DNA of 64,000 nucleotides, taken from positions 34,607-98,606 of the forward strand of contig WRGA01000124.1 in assembly GCA_009787405.1 (NCBI GenBank). Reading direction: 5' to 3'. The notes under the pieces were generated by a model. That model saw only the letters and a list, made by a program, of their open reading frames with translations. It had not been told where the DNA came from and ran no database searches. The stretch is from Candidatus Azobacteroides sp. Lineage in GTDB: Bacteria > Bacteroidota > Bacteroidia > Bacteroidales > WRGA01. Shown piece by piece: positions 9,061 through 18,898 of the stretch; position 1 is the stretch's first letter; each line of letters starts with the position of its first letter. The translations under genes and the position numbers were made by a program.

Positions 9061-9336
9061 TTAATTCTGTATTTCTTTTGTTTTGAGGGTTCCTATCTTT
9101 TGAATCAAATTTTTCTTTTTGTCAAAGATTCCGATTTCTTTTCCTCTCAAATATTGGATACAACTAAAAAGAAGATACGCAACCAAGCCTTCGTCAATAT
9201 TTCCGATAAAGGGAATATTGTCCGGAATAATTTCAAAAAGACCGGCAGCAGGATTCAACAAATACAAGAAACAAATTATCCCCAATAAAATCACCATTAA
9301 TTTTTTTATATTTTTCACGCCTCTAAAATTAAACAT
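9061..9336 (-). CDS. Small membrane protein with DUF1232 motif
   Basis: A 91-residue protein with one hydrophobic segment (LMVILLGIICFLYLLNP) followed by PDNIPFIGNIDEGLVAYLL, the DUF1232 motif (P-D-x-I-P-x-I-G-x-x-D). The DUF1232 family has no known function. ATG 9336 is preferred because the alternative start 30 bp upstream adds a basic, non-membrane stretch. It is the first gene of a minus-strand trio. Confidence 0.65.
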   Translation of the reverse strand: MFNFRGVKNIKKLMVILLGIICFLYLLNPAAGLFEIIPDNIPFIGNIDEGLVAYLLFSCIQYLRGKEIGIFDKKKNLIQKIGTLKTKEIQN

Positions 9337-9505
9337 TAGAATTCTCTTTTGAACTTTACAGAGCATTAGAGCCCATAAAGTTATATAAAAATATCGGATA
9401 AATCAATTAAAAATCAACCTCAAAACAAAGTTTTATTTTTCTCAAATCCTCATCTAACCCTGTCATAAAGGGGCTTGAAACAACAAAGACTCTCAATCCA
9501 CGAGC

Positions 9506-9519
9506 GTTCCACGTGGAAC
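9506..9519. promoter_or_regulatory. parS-like site 1
   Basis: Perfect 14-bp palindrome GTTCCACGTGGAAC, the core of ParB-binding parS sites of the Pseudomonas type and one change per arm from GTTTCACGTGAAAC. It is one of four in 6.3 kb. Confidence 0.75.
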
Positions 9520-9755
9520 TCATTCGGAAACAACAGCTCATGAATGCAAGATAATATTTCGATTTATAAAGTGTTTGAATTCATAGAATGCAAGCCATAC
9601 AATAAATATCCGCTTTTAATTCCTTACTGACAACATCAGCATAGCGTGATCTCATCCGATGTTTCCTTCCGAAGAACTTAAACAAGAAGTATTATTGTCA
9701 TTTGAAAACTATATTGATTCTTTTGCCTGTAAATCTACATACATATAATTGAAAT

Positions 9756-9869
9756 AAGCACATGACAGCATTTAATGTCTATTATTTCGAACGCAAAGAA
9801 GCAAAACACAAAGTCAAAGAATCTAAACATCGTGTTTTTCTGTTTTTGTCACATGAAATTTAAAATACA
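9756..9869 (+). repeat. Dispersed palindromic repeat, copy B
   Basis: Near full-length copy. It starts with ACATGACAGCATTTAATGTC, runs through GCAAAACACAAAGTCAAAG and ends with TGAAATTTAAAATACAAA. The right half is roughly the reverse complement of the left half. Confidence 0.55.
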
Positions 9870-10583
9870 AACCGTTTTTTGCGACATACTTATAAATATC
9901 AAACAAAAACAATGCATTTATACCAACAAATTTATTAAAAAAAGTACAGAATAGATATAAAATGAACTTGAAAATATCATAAATCTTCTAAAGAATATTG
10001 TCCTTCCCTTCCCCGAGAATTTCACATCTCTATCGGATTATTTTACTTAGATTTACGAAATTCGTACAATTTTATCACACGATTATACCCGATTATCATT
10101 TATGCAAACCAAGAGTCGGAAACAAGTCAGTTTGAAAAACAGAATTTCAACTGTTGCTGATTTTCAATTCATAATCATAGGTCAGCGCTCTATAAACAAA
10201 CAAAGATATCGAAAATCGCCTGAATCAACAGTCTTCAACTAAGGGAAAAAGGCCAAAACAAAAGCCGGAAACGACAACAAGATAGAACAACCTCACGCCT
10301 TTCGGACAGAAGAAAGACCAAGATTTGCATGCCACAGGTCAATATAACCTGCGGTTATAAAAATTCAGTTCTTTCGGGCTGAAACCGGTAATATTCTAAC
10401 TCTTGATTTGTATAAATAAGTATTTTTAAAAATATAATATTCGCTTATAAAAAATTTGATTTATAAGCGAATTTAAGTGTCATAGATTTAGGCAATTTTA
10501 CAAAAATCAGATTTTACTTTTTGCATAGTGATAATATAATATGGATTGAGGTATAAAAACAAACAACTTTATAATTATTTTTA

Positions 10584-10709
10584 AATAAGTAGATGACAGA
10601 ATTTATTGTACTTTATTTTGAACGAAAAGATGCAAAGGCATAACATAGAGTCGTAAAGAATTTACACTTCACATCTTTCCGTCTCTGCGACATAGTGTTT
10701 AAAATATAG
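10584..10709 (+). repeat. Dispersed palindromic repeat, copy C
   Basis: Begins with GATGACAGAATTTATTGTAC, contains GATGCAAAGGCATAACATAG and ends CATAGTGTTTAAAATATA. Same orientation and arrangement as copy B. Confidence 0.55.
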
Positions 10710-10815
10710 GTCGAGCATTCATTAAATAAGGGACTAAAATAGATAAAATACAGCATTAAAAATACACGTAATAAATTGATTTACAGATATTTAATCCCAT
10801 AAGACAGCTTAAAAC

Positions 10816-10829
10816 GTTCCACGTGGAAC
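10816..10829. promoter_or_regulatory. parS-like site 2
   Basis: Perfect GTTCCACGTGGAAC palindrome in non-coding DNA, 1.3 kb from site 1. Confidence 0.75.
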
Positions 10830-10940
10830 TTAAGTAAACGATTAACAATTATTTTTTAACCATATAAATCGACTGTTATATATAGAAGAATATCAGGGCC
10901 TTAAATATCTGGAATTAAACAATTGTAAGTAATTGAAAAT

Positions 10941-11041
10941 AACAGATTTTAATCTATCCTATTTCAATCGCAAAGAGGCAAAGGCACAAAGTCTCAAAGA
11001 ATCTAAATTCCGCATTTTCCGACTTTGCGTTTAAAATATAA
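10941..11041 (+). repeat. Dispersed palindromic repeat, copy D
   Basis: Contains CGCAAAGAGGCAAAGGCACA, then AAGTCTCAAAGAATCTAAA and GACTTTGCGTTTAAAATATA. The left end is more diverged than in copies B and C. Confidence 0.5.
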
Positions 11042-12280
11042 AGTGCTTTTATGAGACATAATATTAGTAGAAAAAGTATGAAAATATTATGAGATGATTT
11101 ATAAATATTTTAAAATCGGTAACATAGCATAAACGAAATATATGGATAAATCAATATGAGGTTTATCTCAATTTATCAGAGCAAAACTTGAATAATAACA
11201 ATACATTATTTCAATTTAAACCATTACATAATTCAAATCATCATAACAGTGAAGTTAATAAAGCAAAATCATTAGTTATTAACCTATCTCTTTCTTATTC
11301 GATTAAGGTCGAGAATAACATTGTTCCGTTAGAAACAAGGTCAAAGCCCCTCTTACAAACAATAACACAAGGTAACATCTTGTCATGTTCAAAAATTTAT
11401 AAAAAGTTGATAGTAAGATAAAAACTCTACTCTAAAAAAGCAAGCTTAGCAGCTAAACAATCATATATCTAACCAGCCAGCCTTTACTTTTTATTAAATT
11501 ATTGTCAATAAGGGAATAAGAAAGAGTTAGAAGGTAATACCGGAACTACTGAGGGCGCTTCCAGAAAATAAAGTTTTACGAAGTAATTAAAATCTTCCGA
11601 ACATGGCCGGGTGATACTCTATGCTATTAATTTAGAAAACTTTCAGACTTAACGACAACTATGATTCAACTCATTATGAAAGCGAGAGATGCAACTTTTT
11701 CCCACTCTTGAGTTATGATTCATTGACTTAAGGTATAATACATTATTCCGAGATAATTAACATTTGCAATAAACACGCAGACAATACAGATGAAACAAGC
11801 AGGTGATAACAAAAGAAATAAATACAAAAATCTACATCCATCCGAATTATCGGTGTTATCTGTATGCTAAAAGGTTTTTTGAACAGTTTCGATTGTAAAT
11901 ATTATCATTACAAAAGAAGAAGTAACTATCTATAAATGAGGATAATAAAAATCATGGACTAAAAGTATAACTTTTTAAGAATATACGATAAAAAAGTCTC
12001 ATCCTCTCAACATGAATATTAAAATCTCAGAAAGATAAAAGTAGTATAAAATAAAAAACTCAATTCATAATAATATATCACCAACAATTCAAGAAAAAAT
12101 AAAATAATCTGAAATAATCTGAATCAAAATACCCCTTTTCATTATTCAATCAAAAGATAATACTTTGGTAGTGGACGTAAAAAGTATGCCTATTACAAAA
12201 GACATATAATCAATCAGTTAGTATTGAATTAACTACTACTTACAATTATCTTAATAGTCCGGATTAGTCACATCTACAAG

Positions 12281-12323
12281 CCCTTATTCCCTTATTATCA
12301 ATCATTTAATAAGGGAATAAGGG
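12281..12323. repeat. Perfect 17-bp inverted repeat
   Basis: CCCTTATTCCCTTATTA at 12281-12297 pairs perfectly with 12307-12323 across a 9-nt loop. A related half (AATAAGGGAATAAG) occurs near 11510. It does not end in a T-run and no gene precedes it, so it is not an obvious terminator. Confidence 0.5.
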
Positions 12324-12532
12324 AAAAAATAGAACGCTGTTTCTTTGCTGCTAAGGGTGATAAGGCAAGTTAAATCATTGTTCGCCGACAAATCAAGCAC
12401 ACTTTTTACATCACCACCAATACTTTTAAAATTCAGCCTTTAAATTTAATATGCAAAACTAAGAATAAAAACATTGTAATAACTTAAAATTCAACTATTT
12501 ACACTAAATTTGCCATAAAAAATGATCTTACT

Positions 12533-12640
12533 TCAAACGCCGGTTGTAAAGATGAAAAGACGCAAAGTTTAAATTCTTTGTGATTTCGTGTCTCCACATC
12601 CTATCTTCATAGTTAAAATAACAGATATTAAATTTAGAAC
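12533..12640 (-). repeat. Dispersed palindromic repeat, copy E (reverse orientation)
   Basis: Reads TTCAAACGCC, GACGCAAAGTTTAAATTC and TTTGTGATTTCGTGTC, and ends with ACAGATATTAAAT. It matches the reverse complement of copy B with several gaps. Confidence 0.45.
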
Positions 12641-12817
12641 ATCATCTTAGTCTTGATAACATACACTGCAGGCTTGATACTATATCTTCCACATATAATA
12701 TCTTTATCTAAACGCAGTATATTTTAATAGATACGAAATATTGAGGGAATAATTCCGGGAGAACTGTTTTCAGAAAGTGGTGCACAAAACATATTCTTTG
12801 GTACAAATTTATCTGTT

Positions 12818-13600
12818 ATGAGATACTTGTCGATTAAGGAAGAATTTGATTGGTTTGAAAATCTCAAACTTAAAATAGAGAATATCATATACAGCATAAG
12901 AGAAATATTTTACAATCCAAATGTAGCCATATCATTAATAGCAAATTGGGCAGCACTGTCAAACATATAATCTAAAACTGCCGGTCTTCGTTTAATTATT
13001 TTCGATACCGGTTTGTTTACCGATGCAGATAAAAAATATTTTTCGAACTCTCTTGAAGCATGATACAAACAAGTAGGATATTTTCCTGAAGAAATACACA
13101 CGCAATTAGAGTGCAGGAGAAAGTCATTGCATCCATAAATGGCACGAAGCACCTATCTGAATTTGAAGTGTAATACGCTTTATCTGTAAGGATGACATGA
13201 TCAAGATCATCAGGTCAAACACAAGCAACTATTGGAAGGTCTATTTATCAACCTGAAAACGAACATAAGAAATCAACCCGGATTTTTTCAAGAACGAAGA
13301 AAAAATTCACCGGCAAGTTGTCTTAAAGCGTGAGCAAGAAGATAGTCGAAAGTATTCACTTTTGAGAATTGAATAGTTGAAATCAAATCCGGATAAGCAT
13401 CCAAATAAAAGAGTATTGAAAAATACTTTTGACGCACTTCTCTATGTTCAGTTTTGTATATTAAGTTCTTTCATCCGATCAATTTAGAACGAAAAAGAAG
13501 AAAAATTTGAAAAAATCAATGATTTTGCCGTTAGCGAATGGAATGAAATGAAAAATCAGTGATATGCATTCGCAAACAGCAAAAATCCACAAAAAGTAAA
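12818..13600 (+). pseudogene. Decayed coding sequence, unidentified
   Basis: Several plus-strand stretches read like protein but are broken by stops and frame changes: MRYLSIKEEFDWFENLKLK at 12818, then TAGLRLIIFDTGLFTDADKK, EINPDFFKNEEKIHRQVVLK near 13270-13330, and KINDFAVSEWNEMKNQ near 13515. I do not recognise the family, and they may come from more than one gene. An 80-codon open frame also exists on the minus strand at 12910-13152 and could be the real remnant instead. Confidence 0.25.
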
Positions 13601-13746
13601 AAATCTACCGAAAATCATAAAAAAGATAAGGATAAAAAATCGTCCGGTTATTATAGCCATCAAATCAACGCCCATAAAAATATATACCTACATTCTTTCA
13701 AATTCATCGAAACGGCTCCAATAAACTAATTCTGCGTCCAAATTCA

Positions 13747-13754
13747 TATCTTTG
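13747..13754 (+). promoter_or_regulatory. Promoter -7 element for mnmG
   Basis: TATCTTTG, a full match to TAnnTTTG, 35 bp before the mnmG ATG. Confidence 0.6.
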
Positions 13755-13789
13755 CAAAATAAAAAGAAATTATTTTAAAGAAAATAAGC

Positions 13790-15664
13790 ATGAAATTCAA
13801 GTATGATGTAATTGTTGTCGGAGCAGGACACGCCGGATGCGAAGCGGCTCATGCCTCGGCAAAGTTGGGGTCTCAAACATTATTGATAACAATGGACATG
13901 CACAAGATCGCTCAAATGAGTTGCAACCCGGCCATGGGAGGTATCGCCAAAGGACAAATAGTACGTGAAATTGATGCACTGGGTGGTCAATCCGGAATTA
14001 TTACGGATAAAACAGCCATTCAATTCCGGATGTTGAATCGTTCAAAAGGCCCTGCCATGTGGAGTCCGAGGTCTCAAAGCGACCGGCAGAAATTCAGCGA
14101 GTTGTGGAGAAATACATTGGAAAACACCGACAATTTATTTATATGGCAAGATGTTGTCAACGAGCTGATCATAAAGGAGAATAAAATAGAAGGAGTAAAA
14201 ACCGGCATGGGCGTAACATTCGAAGCGCGGTCTGTAATATTAACTACCGGAACTTTTATGAACGGACTCATTCATATCGGAAAAACACAAATCAAAGGAG
14301 GACGAATCTCAGAACCTATGTCTACCGGTATTACCGAACAATTGGTCAATTTAGGGTTTACTGCCGGAAGAATGAAAACCGGCACACCGGTCAGAATCGA
14401 CGGAAGAACTATAGACTTCAGTCTTACCGACGAACAAAAGGGAGAAAATGATTTTCACAAGTTTTCCTATCTGGATTATCCTCATCGAGCATTAAAACAA
14501 CTCAGTTGTCGGATTCTTTATACAAATGAAGAGGTGCACGAATGCCTTCGCTCAGGATTAAAAGAATCCCCCTTATACAACGGTCAAATTCAAAGTGTCG
14601 GGCCAAGATATTGCCCGAGTATCGAAACAAAAATTGTAACTTTTGCCGACAAAACACAACATCAACTGTTTTTGGAACCTGAAGGAGAAACAACACAAGA
14701 ATATTATCTGAACGGTTTTTCGTCATCTCTCCCACTCGATATTCAATTAAAAGCATTACAAAAAATTCCGGCATTCAAGAATATTCAAATCTATCGCCCG
14801 GGATACGCCATAGAATACGACTACTTTGATCCGACACAACTTTATCACAATCTCGAAACCAAACAAATAAAAAATTTATTTTTCGCGGGACAAATCAACG
14901 GCACGACCGGATATGAAGAAGCAGCAGGGCAAGGAATCATTGCCGGAATAAACGCACACCTCAAAAGTCACGGAGAAGGAGAGTTCACATTAAAAAGAAA
15001 CGAAGCGTATATCGGAGTGCTTATTGACGATTTGGTAACAAAAGGAGTCGACGAACCTTATCGAATGTTTACATCAAGAGCCGAGTTCAGAATGTTATTA
15101 CGACAGGATGATGCTGACATGAGATTAACAGAAAAATCATATAAAATAGGGTTAGTCGAAAAAAATAGATATGAGTTGTTGCTCGAAAAAAAAGAAGAAA
15201 TAAACAAAATTATAAACACAACAAAAAACATTATCCTAAAACCGGAAAAAATAAACGCCGCATTAGAAGTATTAAAAACAACTCCGATTAAACAACCCAC
15301 AAAATTAATTTCCTTATTAACGAGACCACAAATCACAATCGAAAACATAAAAAATCACATCCCTGATTTAGCCCAACAAATTGAAAAAATTCCAAATCGA
15401 AAGGAAGAAATTACAGAAGCAAGTGAAATTATCATCAAATATTCAGGGTACATTGAACGCGAAAAATTGATTGCGGAAAAAGCCTCAAGATTAGAAAATA
15501 TCAAAATAAAAGGAAAATTTGAATACAATAATATCCAATCTTTATCCACCGAAGCTCGTCAAAAATTAAATAAAATTCAACCGGAAACCATTGCTCAAGC
15601 AAGCAGAATACCGGGAGTATCTCCGAATGACATCAACGTTTTGTTAGTTTTATTAGGAAGATAA
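13790..15664 (+). CDS. mnmG: tRNA uridine 5-carboxymethylaminomethyl modification enzyme MnmG (GidA)
   Basis: The 624-residue FAD protein opens with the dinucleotide fold VIVVGAGHAGCEAAHA and the GidA signatures MSCNPAMGGIAKGQIVREID and GTPVRIDGRTIDFS; a second one, YDYFDPTQL, precedes FFAGQINGTTGYEEAAGQG. Length is as usual for the family. With MnmE it modifies U34 of certain tRNAs. The gene has its own promoter and heads a plus-strand run mnmG-apt-uvrC-dtd. parS-like sites lie on both sides of it. In many bacteria gidA is close to the replication origin, which agrees with those sites. Confidence 0.97.
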   Translation: MKFKYDVIVVGAGHAGCEAAHASAKLGSQTLLITMDMHKIAQMSCNPAMGGIAKGQIVREIDALGGQSGIITDKTAIQFRMLNRSKGPAMWSPRSQSDRQKFSELWRNTLENTDNLFIWQDVVNELIIKENKIEGVKTGMGVTFEARSVILTTGTFMNGLIHIGKTQIKGGRISEPMSTGITEQLVNLGFTAGRMKTGTPVRIDGRTIDFSLTDEQKGENDFHKFSYLDYPHRALKQLSCRILYTNEEVHECLRSGLKESPLYNGQIQSVGPRYCPSIETKIVTFADKTQHQLFLEPEGETTQEYYLNGFSSSLPLDIQLKALQKIPAFKNIQIYRPGYAIEYDYFDPTQLYHNLETKQIKNLFFAGQINGTTGYEEAAGQGIIAGINAHLKSHGEGEFTLKRNEAYIGVLIDDLVTKGVDEPYRMFTSRAEFRMLLRQDDADMRLTEKSYKIGLVEKNRYELLLEKKEEINKIINTTKNIILKPEKINAALEVLKTTPIKQPTKLISLLTRPQITIENIKNHIPDLAQQIEKIPNRKEEITEASEIIIKYSGYIEREKLIAEKASRLENIKIKGKFEYNNIQSLSTEARQKLNKIQPETIAQASRIPGVSPNDINVLLVLLGR

Positions 15665-15671
15665 ATCGTTC

Positions 15672-15685
15672 GTTCCACGTGGAAC
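15672..15685. promoter_or_regulatory. parS-like site 3
   Basis: Perfect GTTCCACGTGGAAC palindrome starting 8 bp after the mnmG stop codon. Confidence 0.75.
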
Positions 15686-15801
15686 GAGTAAAATTATCTC
15701 TCAAAAAAGACTGAAAAATCAATAAAAAAGAATACTTTTGTCAAAATTTCAAAAAAAAATTCGCGAAATCTGACGAAACATCATTAGTAAAAACATCATC
15801 A

Positions 15802-15815
15802 GTTCCACGTGGAAC
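15802..15815. promoter_or_regulatory. parS-like site 4
   Basis: Perfect GTTCCACGTGGAAC palindrome 10 bp before the apt start codon and 130 bp from site 3. Its closeness to apt means an operator role cannot be excluded. Confidence 0.7.
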
Positions 15816-15825
15816 TTCAAAAAAA

Positions 15826-16356
15826 ATGAACACAGACACAATCAAAAAGACAGTCCGAAACGTTCCGGATTACCCTCAAAAAGGCATTATGTTCAGGGAT
15901 TTAACAACTGTATTTAAGGATGCGGAATGCTTACATTTCTTATCAGAATGGATGTATAAAGAATACAAAGACAAAGGAATCACGAAAATTATCGGAATAG
16001 AATCAAGAGGGTTTATTATGGGCCCTATTTTAGCTACGAAGCTAAATGCGGGATTTGTTCCCATTCGAAAAAACGGAAAACTCCCGGCTGAGACCATCAA
16101 AGAGTTTTACAACAAAGAATACGGAACCGATACAATGGAAATTCATAAAGATGCCCTAAACGAAAATGACATCGTGCTAATACATGACGATTTGTTGGCA
16201 ACAGGAGGAACAATGCAAGCGGCATACAATCTCGTAAAAAAATTTAACATAAAAGAGATTTACATGAACTTCATCCTTGAACTGACAGCCCTAAAAGGAC
16301 GTGAAACTTTAAACAGTGAAATCAACGATAAAATAACAAGTTTGATTCAATACTAA
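15826..16356 (+). CDS. apt: Adenine phosphoribosyltransferase
   Basis: The 176-residue enzyme has the adenine-specific N-terminal stretch (PQKGIMFRDLT), the flexible-loop region (RKNGKLPAET) and the PRPP-binding motif VLIHDDLLATGGTMQAA. It salvages adenine to AMP in the cytoplasm. Start ATG 15826 gives the expected family length. It lies 161 bp after mnmG, with two parS-like sites in the gap, and 13 bp before uvrC. Confidence 0.95.
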   Translation: MNTDTIKKTVRNVPDYPQKGIMFRDLTTVFKDAECLHFLSEWMYKEYKDKGITKIIGIESRGFIMGPILATKLNAGFVPIRKNGKLPAETIKEFYNKEYGTDTMEIHKDALNENDIVLIHDDLLATGGTMQAAYNLVKKFNIKEIYMNFILELTALKGRETLNSEINDKITSLIQY

Positions 16357-16369
16357 ACCGAATTATCCC

Positions 16370-18166
16370 GTGGATACAAATTCCCACATAAAAACCATTT
16401 TGTCAGGACTTCCCGAAAAGCCGGGAATATATCAATTTCTTGACACTAATAATACGATCATTTATGTGGGAAAAGCAAAAAGTCTGAAAAAACGAGTTTC
16501 ATCTTATTTCAACAAGCAACACGAATACAGAAAGACACGTGTTCTTGTCAAGAAAATAGCAGATATCGACTACATCATCGTAGAAAATGAAAACGATGCA
16601 TTACTGTTGGAAAACAGCTTGATAAAAAAACACAAGCCGAGATACAACGTCATGCTGAAAGATGATAAAACCTATCCGTCGATTTGCATCACCAACGAAC
16701 ATTTTCCACGTATTTTCAAAACCCGAAAGATCATCCGAAACGGATCACAATATTTCGGGCCATACAGTTCCGTGATAACCATCCACATATTATTGGATTT
16801 AATCAAACAACTTTATCCGATCCGGACATGCAAGTTAGATCTTTCTCCGGAAAAAATACAACAAAGAAAATACAAAGTATGCCTGCAATATCATATAAAA
16901 AAATGCCTCGGGCCTTGTGAATCATTCCAAAAAGAAGAAGATTACAATCGGGATATTTCGAATATTAAAGAGATCCTGAAAGGAAATTCCCAAAAAATTT
17001 CTCAATATCTTTTTAAAGAAATGGAAGAGGCAGCCTCAAAATTAAAATTCGAAGAGGCACAATTCATCAAAGAAAAATACGAAATCATCGAACAATACAG
17101 AAGCAAATCCGTCATTGTAAGCCCGACGATCATTAACGCCGATATTTTTTCCTGTGAAGTCACGGAACAATCCGGATACGTCAACTACCTGCATGTCGTA
17201 AACGGAACCATTGTACAAGCTCATACTTTTGAATACAAAAAGAAGCTGGATGAAAATAAAGAAGAAATTTTAGGATTCGGAATAGCGGAAATTCAAGAAA
17301 AGTTCGAAAGAAAATTCGGAGAAATAATCGTGCCTTTTTTACCGGAAGACCCGGAACTATACCATGCAACGTTCGTCATCCCTCAAAAAGGAGATAAAAA
17401 AAAATTGCTTGATCTTTCCATCCAAAATGTAAAACAATATAAATTTGATATTCTCAAACAGCAGGAAAAATTAAATCCGGAGCAACGTACAATCAGAATA
17501 TTAACCACGCTGCAAAAAGATTTGCATTTAAAAGAACTGCCATGGCACATCGAATGCTTCGACAATTCAAATACACAAGGAACAAACCCTGTCGCCGCCT
17601 GCGTCGTCTTTAAAAAAGCCAAACCGGCAAAAAAAGATTACCGTCATTTCAATATAAAAACCGTTGAAGGCCCCAATGATTTCGCATCCATGAAAGAAGT
17701 TGTTTTCAGGCGTTATAAGCGACTTTCGGACGAAAAACAAGACCTTCCTCAACTCATCATCGTAGACGGCGGAAAAGGGCAATTGAGCAGTGCAAAAGAA
17801 GCGATAAGTGACTTGGGACTTTACGGAAAAATCGGCTTGATAGGAATCGCCAAGCGATTAGAAGAAATCTATTTTCCTGAAGATTCGATTCCCCTCTATT
17901 TAGATAAAAATTCGGAAAGCTTGAAACTCATCCAAAACATGAGGGATGAAGCACATCGATTCGGAATTACTCACCACAGAAACCAACGCACCAAAAAGCA
18001 AGTCGAATCCGAATTAGATCATATCACAGGAGTCGGGCAAAAAACCAAAGAAGCATTACTGAAATATTTTAAAAGTGTAAAAAGAATCAAAGAAGCATCA
18101 AAAGAAGAACTGATCGATTTATTGGGAAAATCGAAAGCAGAGAAAATAATTGACGGGTTACAATAG
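16370..18166 (+). CDS. uvrC: Excinuclease ABC subunit C
   Basis: The 598-residue protein has the GIY-YIG nuclease domain at the N-terminus (PGIYQFLDTN, TIIYVGKAKSLKKRV), a UVR UvrB-interaction helix (AASKLKFEEAQFIKEKYE), the RNase-H-like 5'-incision domain (ECFDNSNTQGTNPVAACVVF, IIVDGGKGQLSSA) and a C-terminal helix-hairpin-helix (ITGVGQKTKEALLKYF). It makes the dual incisions in nucleotide excision repair. The start codon is GTG at 16370, 13 bp after apt, and the frame is closed just upstream. Confidence 0.97.
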   Translation: MDTNSHIKTILSGLPEKPGIYQFLDTNNTIIYVGKAKSLKKRVSSYFNKQHEYRKTRVLVKKIADIDYIIVENENDALLLENSLIKKHKPRYNVMLKDDKTYPSICITNEHFPRIFKTRKIIRNGSQYFGPYSSVITIHILLDLIKQLYPIRTCKLDLSPEKIQQRKYKVCLQYHIKKCLGPCESFQKEEDYNRDISNIKEILKGNSQKISQYLFKEMEEAASKLKFEEAQFIKEKYEIIEQYRSKSVIVSPTIINADIFSCEVTEQSGYVNYLHVVNGTIVQAHTFEYKKKLDENKEEILGFGIAEIQEKFERKFGEIIVPFLPEDPELYHATFVIPQKGDKKKLLDLSIQNVKQYKFDILKQQEKLNPEQRTIRILTTLQKDLHLKELPWHIECFDNSNTQGTNPVAACVVFKKAKPAKKDYRHFNIKTVEGPNDFASMKEVVFRRYKRLSDEKQDLPQLIIVDGGKGQLSSAKEAISDLGLYGKIGLIGIAKRLEEIYFPEDSIPLYLDKNSESLKLIQNMRDEAHRFGITHHRNQRTKKQVESELDHITGVGQKTKEALLKYFKSVKRIKEASKEELIDLLGKSKAEKIIDGLQ

Positions 18167-18229
18167 CAGAAAAAATGTTATGAGTCAAAAATTCAAACAC
18201 AAATCCAGCTTCTAATTCATCATTAAAAA

Positions 18230-18682
18230 ATGAGAGTATTGATTCAACGGGTATCAGAAGCATCGGTAGCAATACACGAAACCATAAAATCCTCCATTCG
18301 TTCAGGACTGCTGGTTTTTGTCGGAATAGAAGACAGTGACAACCCGGAAGATATAACATGGTTATGCAAAAAAATCGTCAATCTGAGAATTTTCGACGAT
18401 GAAAACAGAATCATGAACAAATCCGTCATTGATATAAACGGCGAAATATTAGTTGTCAGTCAATTTACGTTACATGCCTCCACACAAAAAGGGAATCGTC
18501 CTTCCTATATCAGAGCATCCAAACCTGAAAAAGCAATTCCCATGTATGAAATGTTCTGCGTGGAACTTTCCGAAGTGCTCGGCAAAGCAATTCAAACAGG
18601 TGTCTTCGGAGCAGAGATGAAAGTATCATTAATCAATGACGGCCCGGTAAGTATTTGGATTGATTCGAAGCAAAAAGAATAA
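18230..18682 (+). CDS. dtd: D-aminoacyl-tRNA deacylase
   Basis: The 150-residue protein starts MRVLIQRVSEASV and carries the active-site stretch SQFTLHA with a C-terminal GPVSIWID motif (usually GPVT). It removes D-amino acids, and glycine from tRNA-Ala, from mischarged tRNAs. It is the last gene of the mnmG-apt-uvrC-dtd run. In Bacteroides, as I recall, a MazG-like gene and deoC follow dtd; here they appear 12 kb further on. Confidence 0.93.
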   Translation: MRVLIQRVSEASVAIHETIKSSIRSGLLVFVGIEDSDNPEDITWLCKKIVNLRIFDDENRIMNKSVIDINGEILVVSQFTLHASTQKGNRPSYIRASKPEKAIPMYEMFCVELSEVLGKAIQTGVFGAEMKVSLINDGPVSIWIDSKQKE

Positions 18683-18849
18683 AAGAGATTTGCATAGTAT
18701 TCAATCATTCAAAATCCCTCAATATGTTCCACACGAAACATAGGAAAAAAATATCACCCTCATTTTCAATATTTTTATAGATTTTTATTCCGGGAAATAA
18801 TTTTTTTGAAAAAAATCTGCAAAAAAATATCCATATATAAAAAATTATA

Positions 18850-18857
18850 TATATTTG
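18850..18857 (+). promoter_or_regulatory. Promoter -7 element for the first DUF3857 gene
   Basis: TATATTTG, a full match to TAnnTTTG, 42 bp before ATG 18899. A good -33 element at the right spacing is not evident. Confidence 0.5.
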
Positions 18858-18898
18858 ATGCCAAAATAACAACATGTTTAACTTATTTTTAAACAATC

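Larger units (their letters stand above)
9337..13789. other. 4.4-kb gene-poor, AT-rich region
   Basis: No intact gene of recognisable family lies here on either strand. The DNA is very AT-rich and contains two perfect parS-like palindromes, four dispersed palindromic repeats, a 17-bp perfect inverted repeat and traces of decayed coding sequence near its right end. Genes diverge from it on both sides (minus-strand group to the left, mnmG to the right). I looked for clusters of DnaA boxes (TTATNCACA and complement) and saw none. Confidence 0.6.

Noticed and set aside
11188-11421. 77-codon open frame in the gene-poor region
   Set aside because: Composition is low-complexity (Asn, Ser, Leu) and typical of AT-rich non-coding DNA; no similarity is recognised.
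1872-12640. CRISPR array from the dispersed repeats
   Set aside because: Copies are irregularly spaced over kilobases, in both orientations and of different lengths, with no cas genes.
9337-13789. oriC proper
   Set aside because: No cluster of DnaA boxes could be found by eye; only the parS-like sites and gene position suggest an origin nearby.
18725-18740. TGTTCCACACGAAACA as a fifth parS-like site
   Set aside because: The central CGTG is replaced by ACACG-type bases and the palindrome is lost; it is only a partial resemblance.
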